Shown here one piece after another: positions 1-8,212 of a stretch of DNA of 64,000 bases (positions are counted from its first letter, which is position 1; the number at the start of each line of letters is the position of its first letter). A program made the translations under genes and the position numbers. The notes below the pieces were generated by a model that searched no databases, was not told the origin of the DNA, and saw only the letters and a program-made list of their open reading frames with translations. This DNA is from Marinomonas sargassi (lineage in GTDB: Bacteria > Pseudomonadota > Gammaproteobacteria > Pseudomonadales > Marinomonadaceae). Location: NCBI RefSeq assembly GCF_025716875.1, contig NZ_JAOVZB010000002.1:434001-498000 (forward strand). The letters run 5' to 3'.

Positions 1-1143
1 ATGAAGTTGGTTCACACTGGTACTTGTAATGACGGTGTTGCCAAAGCAGCTTCTGGCGGTGTGATTGTTATTAAAAACCCAAACAAAGAAGCGCACCCTC
101 TTTCAGATAATGTGCTGATAGGCAACTTTGCACTCTTTGGTGCTACCGGTGGCCGTGTATTTATTCAAGGCCTAGCGGGTGACCGTTTTGGTGTACGAAA
201 CTCAGGCTCCGTTGCTGTCGTGGAAGGGGTTGGTGACTTTGGTTGTGAATACATGACCCACGGCTCTGTGGTTAACCTTGGTGAATACGGCAAAGGCTTT
301 GGTAATGGCATGAGTGGTGGTACCGCTTACCAATACGACCCAAGTGGCGATATTGTGAAGCGTTGCAGCCAAGACAGTGTTATTGCCATTCCTATGACTT
401 CTGATGATCAGCTAGTGACAGGTCAAGAGCAAGCACTATTGATTCACTTAGAACAACACGCAGAATACAGCCGTTCTAGCTTGGCGAAAAAGTTATTAGA
501 TAACTGGCAGGAATCTCGTCAGCATTTCTATGTTGTCTTGCCTCGCCCTATGTTGAGCCACCAGCAATCTTCAAGCATTCTTGCCGCAACGAAAACAGCA
601 CAGATGCAAGAAGAGCTGGCACAGTTCTTTGCCAATCAACAACTGACATTACTGATTGATGCTTATCAAAATGACCAAGCAAGTATCTTTAATAGCCAAG
701 TGCCTCAGTATGGTGAATGCGATAGTCCGCTGATTTTGAAATACATCATTACTACTGGTGTATTACGCCGCTCTCTAGAGTTGGCACAAAAAGCGAACCC
801 AAGCGCAGAGCAAAGCCAAACAGACATTATGGCTAAAGCCTTAATCCAGCAAAAAGACCGCAAGCTGGTTGATGCTCTTGTGAAAGACATGAAGGCTTCT
901 CTAGCTGGCTACTCTGACGATGCACTCGCGGCTTTACTAGCTCAAAAACGCGTTAGTGATTACAAGCGCTCCCTTGAGATCCGTGAAGTGTGGGATATCC
1001 ACTCTATGGGCACCAATGCTTGGATCATTGAGCGAGACCGCCAAAGCCTCGCCGAACTTGCAGAGCACCCAGAGTTGGATGAGCAAATAGCAAAACATTA
1101 TATGAAAGTGATTGCCGACGTTATGCGTTCACAAGCCGCATAA
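1..1143 (+). CDS. gltB: Glutamate synthase large subunit, C-terminal part (5'-truncated by window edge)
   Basis: This is the GXGXG (alpha) domain of a GltB-type glutamate synthase. That domain is the structural C-terminal beta-helix of the enzyme that turns glutamine plus 2-oxoglutarate into two glutamates. The helix occupies about residues 1-125, with the characteristic segments GNFALFGATGGRVF, FGVRNSGSVAVVEGVGD, CEYMTHG and GMSGG. The segment LVTGQEQALLIHLEQHAEY...LPRPM (about 139-184) resembles the usual GltB end. Roughly 190 more residues follow, which is longer than I expect for GltB, and I recognise no domain in them. The ATG at base 1 is probably internal. The next gene lies 32 bp downstream and encodes a diflavin reductase, not GltD. 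The family call is strong, but activity as a true glutamate synthase is inferred. Confidence 0.8.
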   Translation: MKLVHTGTCNDGVAKAASGGVIVIKNPNKEAHPLSDNVLIGNFALFGATGGRVFIQGLAGDRFGVRNSGSVAVVEGVGDFGCEYMTHGSVVNLGEYGKGFGNGMSGGTAYQYDPSGDIVKRCSQDSVIAIPMTSDDQLVTGQEQALLIHLEQHAEYSRSSLAKKLLDNWQESRQHFYVVLPRPMLSHQQSSSILAATKTAQMQEELAQFFANQQLTLLIDAYQNDQASIFNSQVPQYGECDSPLILKYIITTGVLRRSLELAQKANPSAEQSQTDIMAKALIQQKDRKLVDALVKDMKASLAGYSDDALAALLAQKRVSDYKRSLEIREVWDIHSMGTNAWIIERDRQSLAELAEHPELDEQIAKHYMKVIADVMRSQAA

Positions 1144-1175
1144 CGAGACAAAGAAGAATTATTGGAGTTATCGAA

Positions 1176-2984
1176 ATGAGTCATCAAGAAGATAAAACAC
1201 AAAACAAAAACGCAGCGCCAAGTTTAGGCTTTATTCCACAAGACATTCCGTTTAACGACGAGCAACGTCAATGGTTAGGCGGCTTCTTTGCAGGTTTACA
1301 CAGTAAATTAATGGTTGTAGAAGGCAGCACAACACAAACTGCCGCGCCTACTAGCACTCGCCCTATTACTATCATTTACGGCACCCAGACGGGTAACGCA
1401 GAAGGCGTTGCCGAGCTGGCGGCAGAACAAGCCAAAGCACTAGGTCTTAGCCCAGTTGTATTGGATATGGACGATGTGTCTATTGACCAATTTAGCCAAA
1501 TTGAACGCCTACTGATTGTCACTAGTACCTATGGTGAAGGGGAAATGCCCGATAACGCCCAAGCTCTTTGGGATGCAATTAGTGAAGACAGCGCCCCTCA
1601 ACTCGCCCAACTTAACTACAGTGTATTAGCTTTAGGCGACACAAGTTACGACGAGTTTTGTTTGGCTGGTAAGTTATGGGATGAGCGCTTGGCTGAACTA
1701 GGGGCGAACCGTGTCGGTGCCCGTGTCGATTGTGATGTGGCATTCGAAGAACCAGCACAAAGTTGGATGGATGCAGTTATTCCTGCCATCGCTGAAAAAG
1801 GCTCTGACTCTGCTGGAGCAGCTAGTACTGTTTCTACAACCCCTAAAGCGGCTAAGTCGAAATTCAATCGTACTAACCCGTTGATGGCGACTTTAACCAC
1901 CAAGAAAGTACTGACACACCCTGAGTCCAGTAAAGAAGTCATGCACTTCGAGTTTTCACTAGGTGATTCTGGTGAAACTTACCAAGCGGGTGATGCACTA
2001 AACATTATCCCACTTAACCGTGTGGATCTTGTGGAAGAGCTATTAGGCTACTTCGATGCCGATGGCAGTGTCACATTAGCCGGTGCAGATAAAGCGCTTA
2101 AGCAGCAACTTATCGAAGAACTAGAAATTCGTACCCCAAGTAAAGAGTTGGTATCTCACATCGCTTCGTTAAGTGATGACACCGCTTTCAAAGCGCTTAT
2201 CGATAACGATGACAAAGCTGGCTTGAGCGACTTCCTATGGGCAAAAGACAGCCTAGATTTGTTGATTCAATATCAAGATAAGCTGGCAGGAAAGTTATCT
2301 ATCGAAGAGTTCGTCGGTCTATGTAAGCCATTGGCTCCTCGCGCTTATTCGATTTCATCTAGCATCAAAAAACACGATGGTGAAGTACACCTAACCATAG
2401 GTTCGGTTCGCTACAATGCTCAAGATCGAGACCACAACGGTGTGTGTTCAACCTTCCTTGCCGATGAAGCAAACGAAGGTGACAGCATTGCTTGCTACTT
2501 CTCACCTAACAAGAACTTCGCTATACCAGAAGACGGTAGCTTGCCTATCATCATGGTTGGCCCTGGTACGGGTATCGCCCCTTTCCGCTCTTTCTTAGAA
2601 GAACGCGAAATGACAGGTGCGAGCGGTAAAAACTGGTTATTCTTTGGTGACAGAAACAGCAAAACCGACTTCTTGTACCGTGATGAGCTAGAAGCTATGC
2701 AAGAAAAAGGCTTATTAAACCAGCTTGACTTGGCCTTCTCTCGTGACCAAAGCGAAAAGGTCTATGTACAAGATAAAATGCGTGAGCAAGGCGCTCAACT
2801 TTTTGCTGACTTAGAAAGTGGTGGCTACTTCTACATTTGTGGTGATGCCCTTCGCATGGCAAAAGACGTTGATCAAGCCTTACATGATGTTATCGAAAAA
2901 GAAGGTAACATGAGTGCAGAGCAAGCCGCTGACTACGTTAATGCATTGAAGAAAAACAAACGTTACGTAAGAGACGTTTACTAG
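1176..2984 (+). CDS. Diflavin reductase, sulfite reductase flavoprotein alpha-subunit family (CysJ-like)
   Basis: A 602-residue NADPH-dependent FMN/FAD reductase of the CysJ and cytochrome P450 reductase type. It passes electrons from NADPH through FAD to FMN and on to a partner enzyme. An N-terminal helix-rich lead (about 1-60, with PFNDEQRQWLGGFFAGL as in CysJ) precedes a flavodoxin domain (about 65-200, YGTQTGNAEGVAE and STYGEGEMPDNA). A FAD domain follows (about 235-455, RAYSISSS and GVCSTFLAD), then an NADP domain (about 465-602, GPGTGIAPFRSFLEER, FFGDRN, GYFYICGDALRMAKDV) ending in RYVRDVY. The length matches CysJ. The start has a GGAG site 7-10 bases upstream. No sulfite reductase hemoprotein (cysI) lies within the window. 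The upstream neighbour is glutamate synthase, so the electron acceptor could be sulfite reductase elsewhere or the adjacent GltB-like protein. Confidence 0.85.
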   Translation: MSHQEDKTQNKNAAPSLGFIPQDIPFNDEQRQWLGGFFAGLHSKLMVVEGSTTQTAAPTSTRPITIIYGTQTGNAEGVAELAAEQAKALGLSPVVLDMDDVSIDQFSQIERLLIVTSTYGEGEMPDNAQALWDAISEDSAPQLAQLNYSVLALGDTSYDEFCLAGKLWDERLAELGANRVGARVDCDVAFEEPAQSWMDAVIPAIAEKGSDSAGAASTVSTTPKAAKSKFNRTNPLMATLTTKKVLTHPESSKEVMHFEFSLGDSGETYQAGDALNIIPLNRVDLVEELLGYFDADGSVTLAGADKALKQQLIEELEIRTPSKELVSHIASLSDDTAFKALIDNDDKAGLSDFLWAKDSLDLLIQYQDKLAGKLSIEEFVGLCKPLAPRAYSISSSIKKHDGEVHLTIGSVRYNAQDRDHNGVCSTFLADEANEGDSIACYFSPNKNFAIPEDGSLPIIMVGPGTGIAPFRSFLEEREMTGASGKNWLFFGDRNSKTDFLYRDELEAMQEKGLLNQLDLAFSRDQSEKVYVQDKMREQGAQLFADLESGGYFYICGDALRMAKDVDQALHDVIEKEGNMSAEQAADYVNALKKNKRYVRDVY

Positions 2985-3011
2985 TCTTATTGCATTCGAA
3001 ATACTAGGCAT

Positions 3012-3053
3012 AAAAAGCCAGATCAATATTAAATTGATCTGGCTTTTTTATTT
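3012..3053 (+). terminator. Rho-independent terminator after the diflavin reductase
   Basis: A perfect 16-bp inverted repeat (3012-3027 pairs with 3033-3048) has a 5-base loop and runs into a T-rich tract. It ends the gltB/diflavin reductase transcript and isolates it from the pepsin operon. Confidence 0.9.
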
Positions 3054-3207
3054 AAAACTTCCTATTAAAAAATGTACATGAAAAACAGCACATTAAAAAC
3101 ATATTGATAATTTCCCTCTGCTGCTTTTCTAATTTATAAGTTAAATATTATTTGTAAATAAAAGAAGGTTTGTTATAAGTAAGTTCTTCAATTAGAAATT
3201 TAACCCT

Positions 3208-3238
3208 TGATAAATATTGATACTCAATTAATTTATCA
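3208..3238. promoter_or_regulatory. Candidate operator: 8-bp inverted repeat upstream of the pepsin gene
   Basis: TGATAAAT (3208-3215) is repeated as ATTTATCA (3231-3238) with a 15-base spacer, 31 bases before the aspartic peptidase start. The left arm overlaps a possible -35 (TTGATA, 3207-3212). The surrounding 220 bases are strongly A+T-rich, so a chance dyad is possible. No regulator gene sits next to it. Confidence 0.3.
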
Positions 3239-3269
3239 TTGAAACCTATGATAACAATGGAAGCTACTT

Positions 3270-4487
3270 ATGGATTCAAGAAAAGATAAAACTTCAAATT
3301 ATGCAGATGGTTTTTCAACCCCTCTAACTCGAGGAAAGCTTTATAACAATGGCGCCTCACCTTGGTCAGCTGAATTAGGTTTAGGGACAGCAGCTCAACC
3401 GCTAAAATTCTCTTTTGATACTGGTAGTAACTTTATTTGGGTTACTTCCTCACTATGCGGTGATGATAGCTGTCCACATGCTGCTGGAGGGCAATTTCAG
3501 ATTGAAGAATCCTCGACTTTTGAGTGGATAAGCCAAGACGTAACATCTCAAGATTTTGGCCCTTGGGGAACAATGGAAGTAGAAACAGGGGAAGATATTT
3601 TCAGCCTCAGCTCCAATGGCTACACAATTGAATCAGATATATTTTTAGCGAAAGAGTACAAGAGTGAATCATTTGAGGGGCTGGTGTGGGATGGAGGTAT
3701 TGGCATACCCAGCTTATACGACTTCTCTTTCGATGCCAGTGAATCAAACGCTTTGCATATACCATACCGTATGTATTCCCATACTCCATCAAGCGATCAA
3801 TCTCCTTCCTTTACCTTTTTTCCGGACCTTCTTAAGAACAACATTATTTCCCCCTCCATGCCTTACGTTAGCTTTTTAACCGATGAAGCAGATGGCTCTA
3901 ATGAAGTGTCATTCGGCAAGCTAAATCAAGACTATAAAGACAGCCGAGAATATTTATTCCTTCCATGGGATAGATACTCAATAGACTCAGTAAGCTACAT
4001 TTGGACGACGAATCTTAATAGCGCTTATATAGGTAACACTCAGCTTAATTTTGCTAATGAAAATCAAGACTTCCTCAGCCTTGACTCAGGTGCCTCGCGA
4101 TTTAAAGGTGATCCGACCATGATGAATCAAGCCCTTAGTCTAGTAAATAAAAACCAAGAAGACTTAATTATCAAATTAGGTGAATCTGGTTCTAACTCTA
4201 CAGAAGAGCTTGTTGTTCCAGCATCTGTATATATGGTTGAAATTGAAGGTGGTGAAGATAAAGGGAAGGTATTACCACAATTCGAGGCAATGGCAGGCCT
4301 AGATAATTTAGCACTTGTTGGTTCTGTTTTAATAGACCATCTTTATACAGTTTATGAATATGAAGTGATTCAGGTTGGATCTGAATTTGAATTAAAGCCT
4401 AAGGGCATGTGGATTTTTAATAAACCAAACGGTCCGAAAATCATTCAAAAAATACAAGACACGCCGGCTCAAATATTTACCAACTAA
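3270..4487 (+). CDS. Pepsin-family (A1) aspartic peptidase, bacterial, no signal peptide
   Basis: A 405-residue two-lobed pepsin homologue. Both catalytic motifs are visible: FSFDTGSNFIWV (Asp50) and LSLDSGASRF (Asp272). These two aspartates form the active site that cleaves peptide bonds in A1 proteases. A Cys pair (C63, C68) sits where pepsin has its first small disulfide loop. The flap region reads DFGPWGTMEVETGED, so the usual flap Tyr appears replaced by an aromatic Phe or Trp. There is no signal peptide, pro-segment or lipobox, which predicts a cytoplasmic enzyme, as proposed for the shewasins of Shewanella. The start is supported by GGAAGC 5 bases upstream. The gene leads an operon with the avidin-like gene 17 bp downstream and the kinase. 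A1 peptidases are rare in bacteria, so transfer is plausible. Substrate unknown. Confidence 0.87.
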   Translation: MDSRKDKTSNYADGFSTPLTRGKLYNNGASPWSAELGLGTAAQPLKFSFDTGSNFIWVTSSLCGDDSCPHAAGGQFQIEESSTFEWISQDVTSQDFGPWGTMEVETGEDIFSLSSNGYTIESDIFLAKEYKSESFEGLVWDGGIGIPSLYDFSFDASESNALHIPYRMYSHTPSSDQSPSFTFFPDLLKNNIISPSMPYVSFLTDEADGSNEVSFGKLNQDYKDSREYLFLPWDRYSIDSVSYIWTTNLNSAYIGNTQLNFANENQDFLSLDSGASRFKGDPTMMNQALSLVNKNQEDLIIKLGESGSNSTEELVVPASVYMVEIEGGEDKGKVLPQFEAMAGLDNLALVGSVLIDHLYTVYEYEVIQVGSEFELKPKGMWIFNKPNGPKIIQKIQDTPAQIFTN

Positions 4488-4504
4488 TTAAAAGGATTTT
4501 TGCT

Positions 4505-5281
4505 ATGTCGTTACAAATCAATGGTACTTGGGTGAACTCTTACGGTTCAGTTTTAAAAATACAAGCAGATGAGAGTGGCCAAATAATTGGCGAATACTCG
4601 TCAACCACTGGCTCAAGTGGTACCTATTACCTTGTTGGTTATTGTCGCCCAGATGACCCAACCAAAGAACTAGGGCAAGGTATTGTTTTATCTATATTCT
4701 GGCGGGCAATTGAGGGTAAAGATCCTGATAATAGTTGGCATTGGGTTTCTACCTACTGCGGTCAATTACAGAGCGATGGTACTTTATCTGTCATTAACTC
4801 TCTTGTTGCCACTATTGAGTTTGCCGGCTTTTCTACAGGCGCTTATATCGACAAACTTGCTTTCACCCAAGAAAATAAATCCATACCTAAATTATCCGCT
4901 GCACTTCCAAACAATATCAACGAAGCCAATCATCCACGAATAGGCTCTTGGTTAGACCCTATCTCTGGAGCAGAGTTAAGCTTATCTACACCAGATCAGA
5001 AAACAGGTTATATTTCAGGCACCTTACTCTACCAAGGTGAAAGCATATCTATGAATGGTTTTACGGATACATATGCCTCGGATGATGGCCTCTCTCTTCA
5101 AAGCCTTTCCCTATCAGGCTATCTATCCTCCTCAGACACTCCTATTTCACTCAGTGGACAGCTTTTAATAGAGGACAATAAGTTACAGTTGACTTGCTGG
5201 AATGCCAATTCTACCTCGCCAGCTGATTCATATTTTCAAGCAAAGGCTTTGAATTGGTTACTAAATAAAGTTGACGAATAA
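4505..5281 (+). CDS. Tandem avidin-like protein (two streptavidin-type barrels)
   Basis: A 258-residue protein. Residues 4-122 match the avidin/streptavidin fold: GTWVNSYGSVLKI, GEYSSTTGSSGTYYLVG, SIFWRAIEG, STYCGQL and TGAYIDKLAF follow the streptavidin strand order. Counterparts of streptavidin biotin ligands can be placed at N11, S15, Y31, W66 and D116, by eye. The Trp in streptavidin's WSGQ is Tyr84 here, and the Trp120-loop-type aromatic and W108 equivalents are not obvious. Residues 146-253 (GSWLDPISGAELSLS, KTGYISGTLLY, GYLSSS, SLSGQLLIEDNKLQLTCW) look like a second, more diverged barrel. No signal peptide, unlike secreted avidins. Shine-Dalgarno AAAAGGA precedes the ATG, and the gene is 17 bp after the pepsin gene and 12 bp before the kinase. 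Biotin binding is inferred. Another small ligand or a peptide is possible. Confidence 0.75.
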   Translation: MSLQINGTWVNSYGSVLKIQADESGQIIGEYSSTTGSSGTYYLVGYCRPDDPTKELGQGIVLSIFWRAIEGKDPDNSWHWVSTYCGQLQSDGTLSVINSLVATIEFAGFSTGAYIDKLAFTQENKSIPKLSAALPNNINEANHPRIGSWLDPISGAELSLSTPDQKTGYISGTLLYQGESISMNGFTDTYASDDGLSLQSLSLSGYLSSSDTPISLSGQLLIEDNKLQLTCWNANSTSPADSYFQAKALNWLLNKVDE

Positions 5282-5293
5282 GGCAATACTGAA

Positions 5294-8074
5294 ATGGAAT
5301 TCAAAGAAATCTTAGACACTCACTTTCATTCGAAGGTCCTGAGCGAGTGCTTCACTCACCTGTGGTACAACTCTATAGACCCTATGTTCGTAATGGTTGT
5401 TGAAGAAGACGGTGAGTTCTCACTTCATGACTGTAACCCCCCTTCACGAGCGACCATGGGGCTAAGCCCTGATGAGGATATTCACAGACTGAACATTAGG
5501 GAAAAGTATGGTGACGAGATAACAGATGGGCTTTATGCCACTTACCGCTCTGCTATCGATGCTAAGAAACCAATATCTATCGAGCAATTCGTCATCGTTA
5601 ATGAAGAAGAACTCTACGTCGATACACTTCTAGTACCCATTTTTGATGAGTCTGATAAGCCTATACTTATATGTGGGGTAAGCCGAGATATTACAAAAGT
5701 AAAAGAAGCAGAAGTTCTAGCTATTGAAGCTAAAGAGTTGGCCATTGACGCTAAAGAGAAACAACAAAAATATAGCTCAGCTCTTGAAGAGGTGAATAAC
5801 CGACTCGATGAAAAAGTACAACAAAGAACGGCTGAACTTGAACAAGCAAAAATAGCATTAGAGGATGCGTTAGAAGCAAAAACCTCATTTGTATCCCGTA
5901 TGAGTCATGAGATACGTACGCCTATAAATGCTGTTATTGGGCTAAGTTACCTAGCACTAAAAACATCATTGGATAATGAGCAACAAGATTACCTTACCAA
6001 AATACAAAGTTCCGGAGACACCTTGCTAGGTCTAGTAAATGATGTACTGGATTTTTCAAAAATTGAAGCCGGAAAACTGGCAATAGAGTCAACGCCATTC
6101 TCTCTAGAAAAAATCGTTCGCACTGCAATTGATCTGATATCTATTAATGCGCAAAAAAACAATATCGAACTTATTATTGATATCGCAGCAGAACTTCCTA
6201 CTACTGCTTTAGGTGACCCATTAAGGTTACAGCAAATCCTAGTCAACTTATTAAGCAACGCAGTAAAGTTCACCTCGGATGGCACTATTATTGTTCAATT
6301 AACTGGTGAACAAAGTTCACAAGGATTGCTTTTAAGCTGCTCGGTTTCTGATACAGGCATAGGAATAGCAGAAGATAAAATAAGCCTGCTGTTTTCTTCT
6401 TTTACCCAAGCCGATAATAGTATTACGAGACAATACGGCGGCACAGGGCTAGGGTTAACTATTACTAAACAGCTCTGCGAGCTTATGAATGGAAGCATTG
6501 AGGTCAAAAGTGTATTAGGGAAAGGAACAACCTTTACAGCCAATATCCCTCTTAGCCTCCCTACATCACAACCGGAAAGTAGTCATTTTAACAATCCACA
6601 TTCAAAGCAAATGACGGCCTTAGTCATTGATAAAAATCAACGCTCTAGAGCCCTACTAAGTGAGCACCTTCTCTCTTTCAACCTAGTACCCGCTTGCGTG
6701 AACAATACGAATGAAGCCATCTCACTAATACAAGAGTGTGTTGCCAAAAATTCTATGTACGATGTTATTCTTATCGACTCTCATATGCCGAAAGTAGATG
6801 GGATAAAAACTGCTGAAAATATTCAAAAAGCCTTCAAAGAATACTCTATTCCCACCCCTATATTAATGGGCACGACTCATAATAAAAGTCATGTCCAGCC
6901 ACACTTAGTCAGTGGGTTAGCAGACTTATTCATAGAAAAACCTATTAGCAAATCCACTCTTTTAGACTCACTGAATAAGTATTTTCAAATACAAACAGAG
7001 ACTAGCGAAAAAACACCAGTGACATCAGCCCCTAACTTAGCTGGTTTTACCATTCTATTAGTCGAAGATAATCCCATAAACATGCAGGTCGCCAAGGGCT
7101 ATTTAGCCTATACAAATGTGAATATAGAAACTGCAGATAATGGTCTGACTGCATTTAGGTATCTTCAAAAGCACCGTGATGTCGATTTAATTCTTATGGA
7201 TATACAAATGCCAGAAATGGATGGGCTAACGGCAAGTTCAAGAATTCGCTTAATAGACGCTTATAAAAACACCCCCATTATCGCGATGACAGCTCACACT
7301 TCACAAGAAGATAAAAATGAAAGTTTGGCCGCAGGAATGAATGATCATATTCATAAGCCAATACTTCGCGATCAGTTATTCGCAAAAATTTCACAATATT
7401 TATTAGCTTTAACTCCAAAAAATACTGAAGTAAAACGCGTCAAGCCAGTTCCAAAGGATTACGATATCTTTAACGAACTGGAAAAAATAAACGAGCTAAA
7501 TGCTAGAAAGGCGTTAATAAACCTTCAAAATAACAATGCACTCTATCTCGATATCACAAATAAGTTTTGGCAGAAATACCAAAGCATCTCTGAGCTAGAT
7601 GAAGCAAAAGCATACTTTTTAGATAATGCCGAAGCACTACCTGATATTATTCACACGCTAAAATCAAATGCTACCTATATTGGAGCCTACCACTTACAAT
7701 TTTTATGCTCGGAGATAGAAAAAACGTTACAAAAGAAAGAGTTTCCATTTGAAGATTTATGTAAAGCAATATCAGGGGAACTATCCCGTATCCTCTGTCA
7801 GCTATCCAATATATTGGATAAACAAGATCAAGCAACGGAAAACGGCCAGCAGGACTTGAAGAGTGTCCTTAAGAGAATCTTTCCTCTTCTAAAAGAATCT
7901 AGTTTAAAAGCTGAAAGCCATTTAATAGCACTAGAAAATTTAGCTCAAGGTTCACCTTATCAAGATGCCATCACAAATATCGTTAAGAACGTAAAAGCCC
8001 TCGAATTTGAATATGCTACACAAGAAGCAAAGCAGATCATTTATCAATTAGAAAGTACTCAAAATAATTCTTAG
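5294..8074 (+). CDS. Hybrid sensor histidine kinase (PAS-HisKA-HATPase-REC-REC-HPt)
   Basis: A 926-residue soluble hybrid kinase. Domains in order: PAS-like sensor (about 20-135, ending in ICGVSRDIT), coiled coil (about 136-195), HisKA with phospho-acceptor His205 in SHEIRTP, HATPase_c (N-box NLLSNAVKFT about 317-326, DTGIGIA, GTGLGLT), first receiver (about 440-565, Asp495 in LIDSHMP), second receiver (about 583-705, LVEDN, phospho-acceptor Asp636 in LMDIQMPEMDG, HIHKP), and a C-terminal HPt (His787 in IIHTLKSNA). The first receiver reads VIDKN where VxDDN is usual, so one metal-binding Asp is lost and it may be inactive. No transmembrane helix is evident. No response regulator with an output domain is adjacent, so the phosphorelay partner lies elsewhere. 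It is probably cotranscribed with the pepsin and avidin-like genes. Confidence 0.9.
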   Translation: MEFKEILDTHFHSKVLSECFTHLWYNSIDPMFVMVVEEDGEFSLHDCNPPSRATMGLSPDEDIHRLNIREKYGDEITDGLYATYRSAIDAKKPISIEQFVIVNEEELYVDTLLVPIFDESDKPILICGVSRDITKVKEAEVLAIEAKELAIDAKEKQQKYSSALEEVNNRLDEKVQQRTAELEQAKIALEDALEAKTSFVSRMSHEIRTPINAVIGLSYLALKTSLDNEQQDYLTKIQSSGDTLLGLVNDVLDFSKIEAGKLAIESTPFSLEKIVRTAIDLISINAQKNNIELIIDIAAELPTTALGDPLRLQQILVNLLSNAVKFTSDGTIIVQLTGEQSSQGLLLSCSVSDTGIGIAEDKISLLFSSFTQADNSITRQYGGTGLGLTITKQLCELMNGSIEVKSVLGKGTTFTANIPLSLPTSQPESSHFNNPHSKQMTALVIDKNQRSRALLSEHLLSFNLVPACVNNTNEAISLIQECVAKNSMYDVILIDSHMPKVDGIKTAENIQKAFKEYSIPTPILMGTTHNKSHVQPHLVSGLADLFIEKPISKSTLLDSLNKYFQIQTETSEKTPVTSAPNLAGFTILLVEDNPINMQVAKGYLAYTNVNIETADNGLTAFRYLQKHRDVDLILMDIQMPEMDGLTASSRIRLIDAYKNTPIIAMTAHTSQEDKNESLAAGMNDHIHKPILRDQLFAKISQYLLALTPKNTEVKRVKPVPKDYDIFNELEKINELNARKALINLQNNNALYLDITNKFWQKYQSISELDEAKAYFLDNAEALPDIIHTLKSNATYIGAYHLQFLCSEIEKTLQKKEFPFEDLCKAISGELSRILCQLSNILDKQDQATENGQQDLKSVLKRIFPLLKESSLKAESHLIALENLAQGSPYQDAITNIVKNVKALEFEYATQEAKQIIYQLESTQNNS

Positions 8075-8144
8075 GAGCCTCTATTTTAACGTTGAGCAGT
8101 TGAACTAGTCAGGTAAGAATATATTTCAGAACAAGGCGATATGT

Positions 8145-8187
8145 ATAAATAAGCCTGATCAATAAACTATTAATCAGGCTTATTTAT
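8145..8187. terminator. Bidirectional terminator between kinase and MAPEG genes
   Basis: A perfect 15-bp stem (8145-8159 with 8173-8187; core AAGCCTGAT/ATCAGGCTT) has A/T-rich flanks on both sides. It lies between convergent genes and can terminate both. Confidence 0.85.
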
Positions 8188-8212
8188 ATGAACAAGGTTA
8201 AATATGCTTTTA

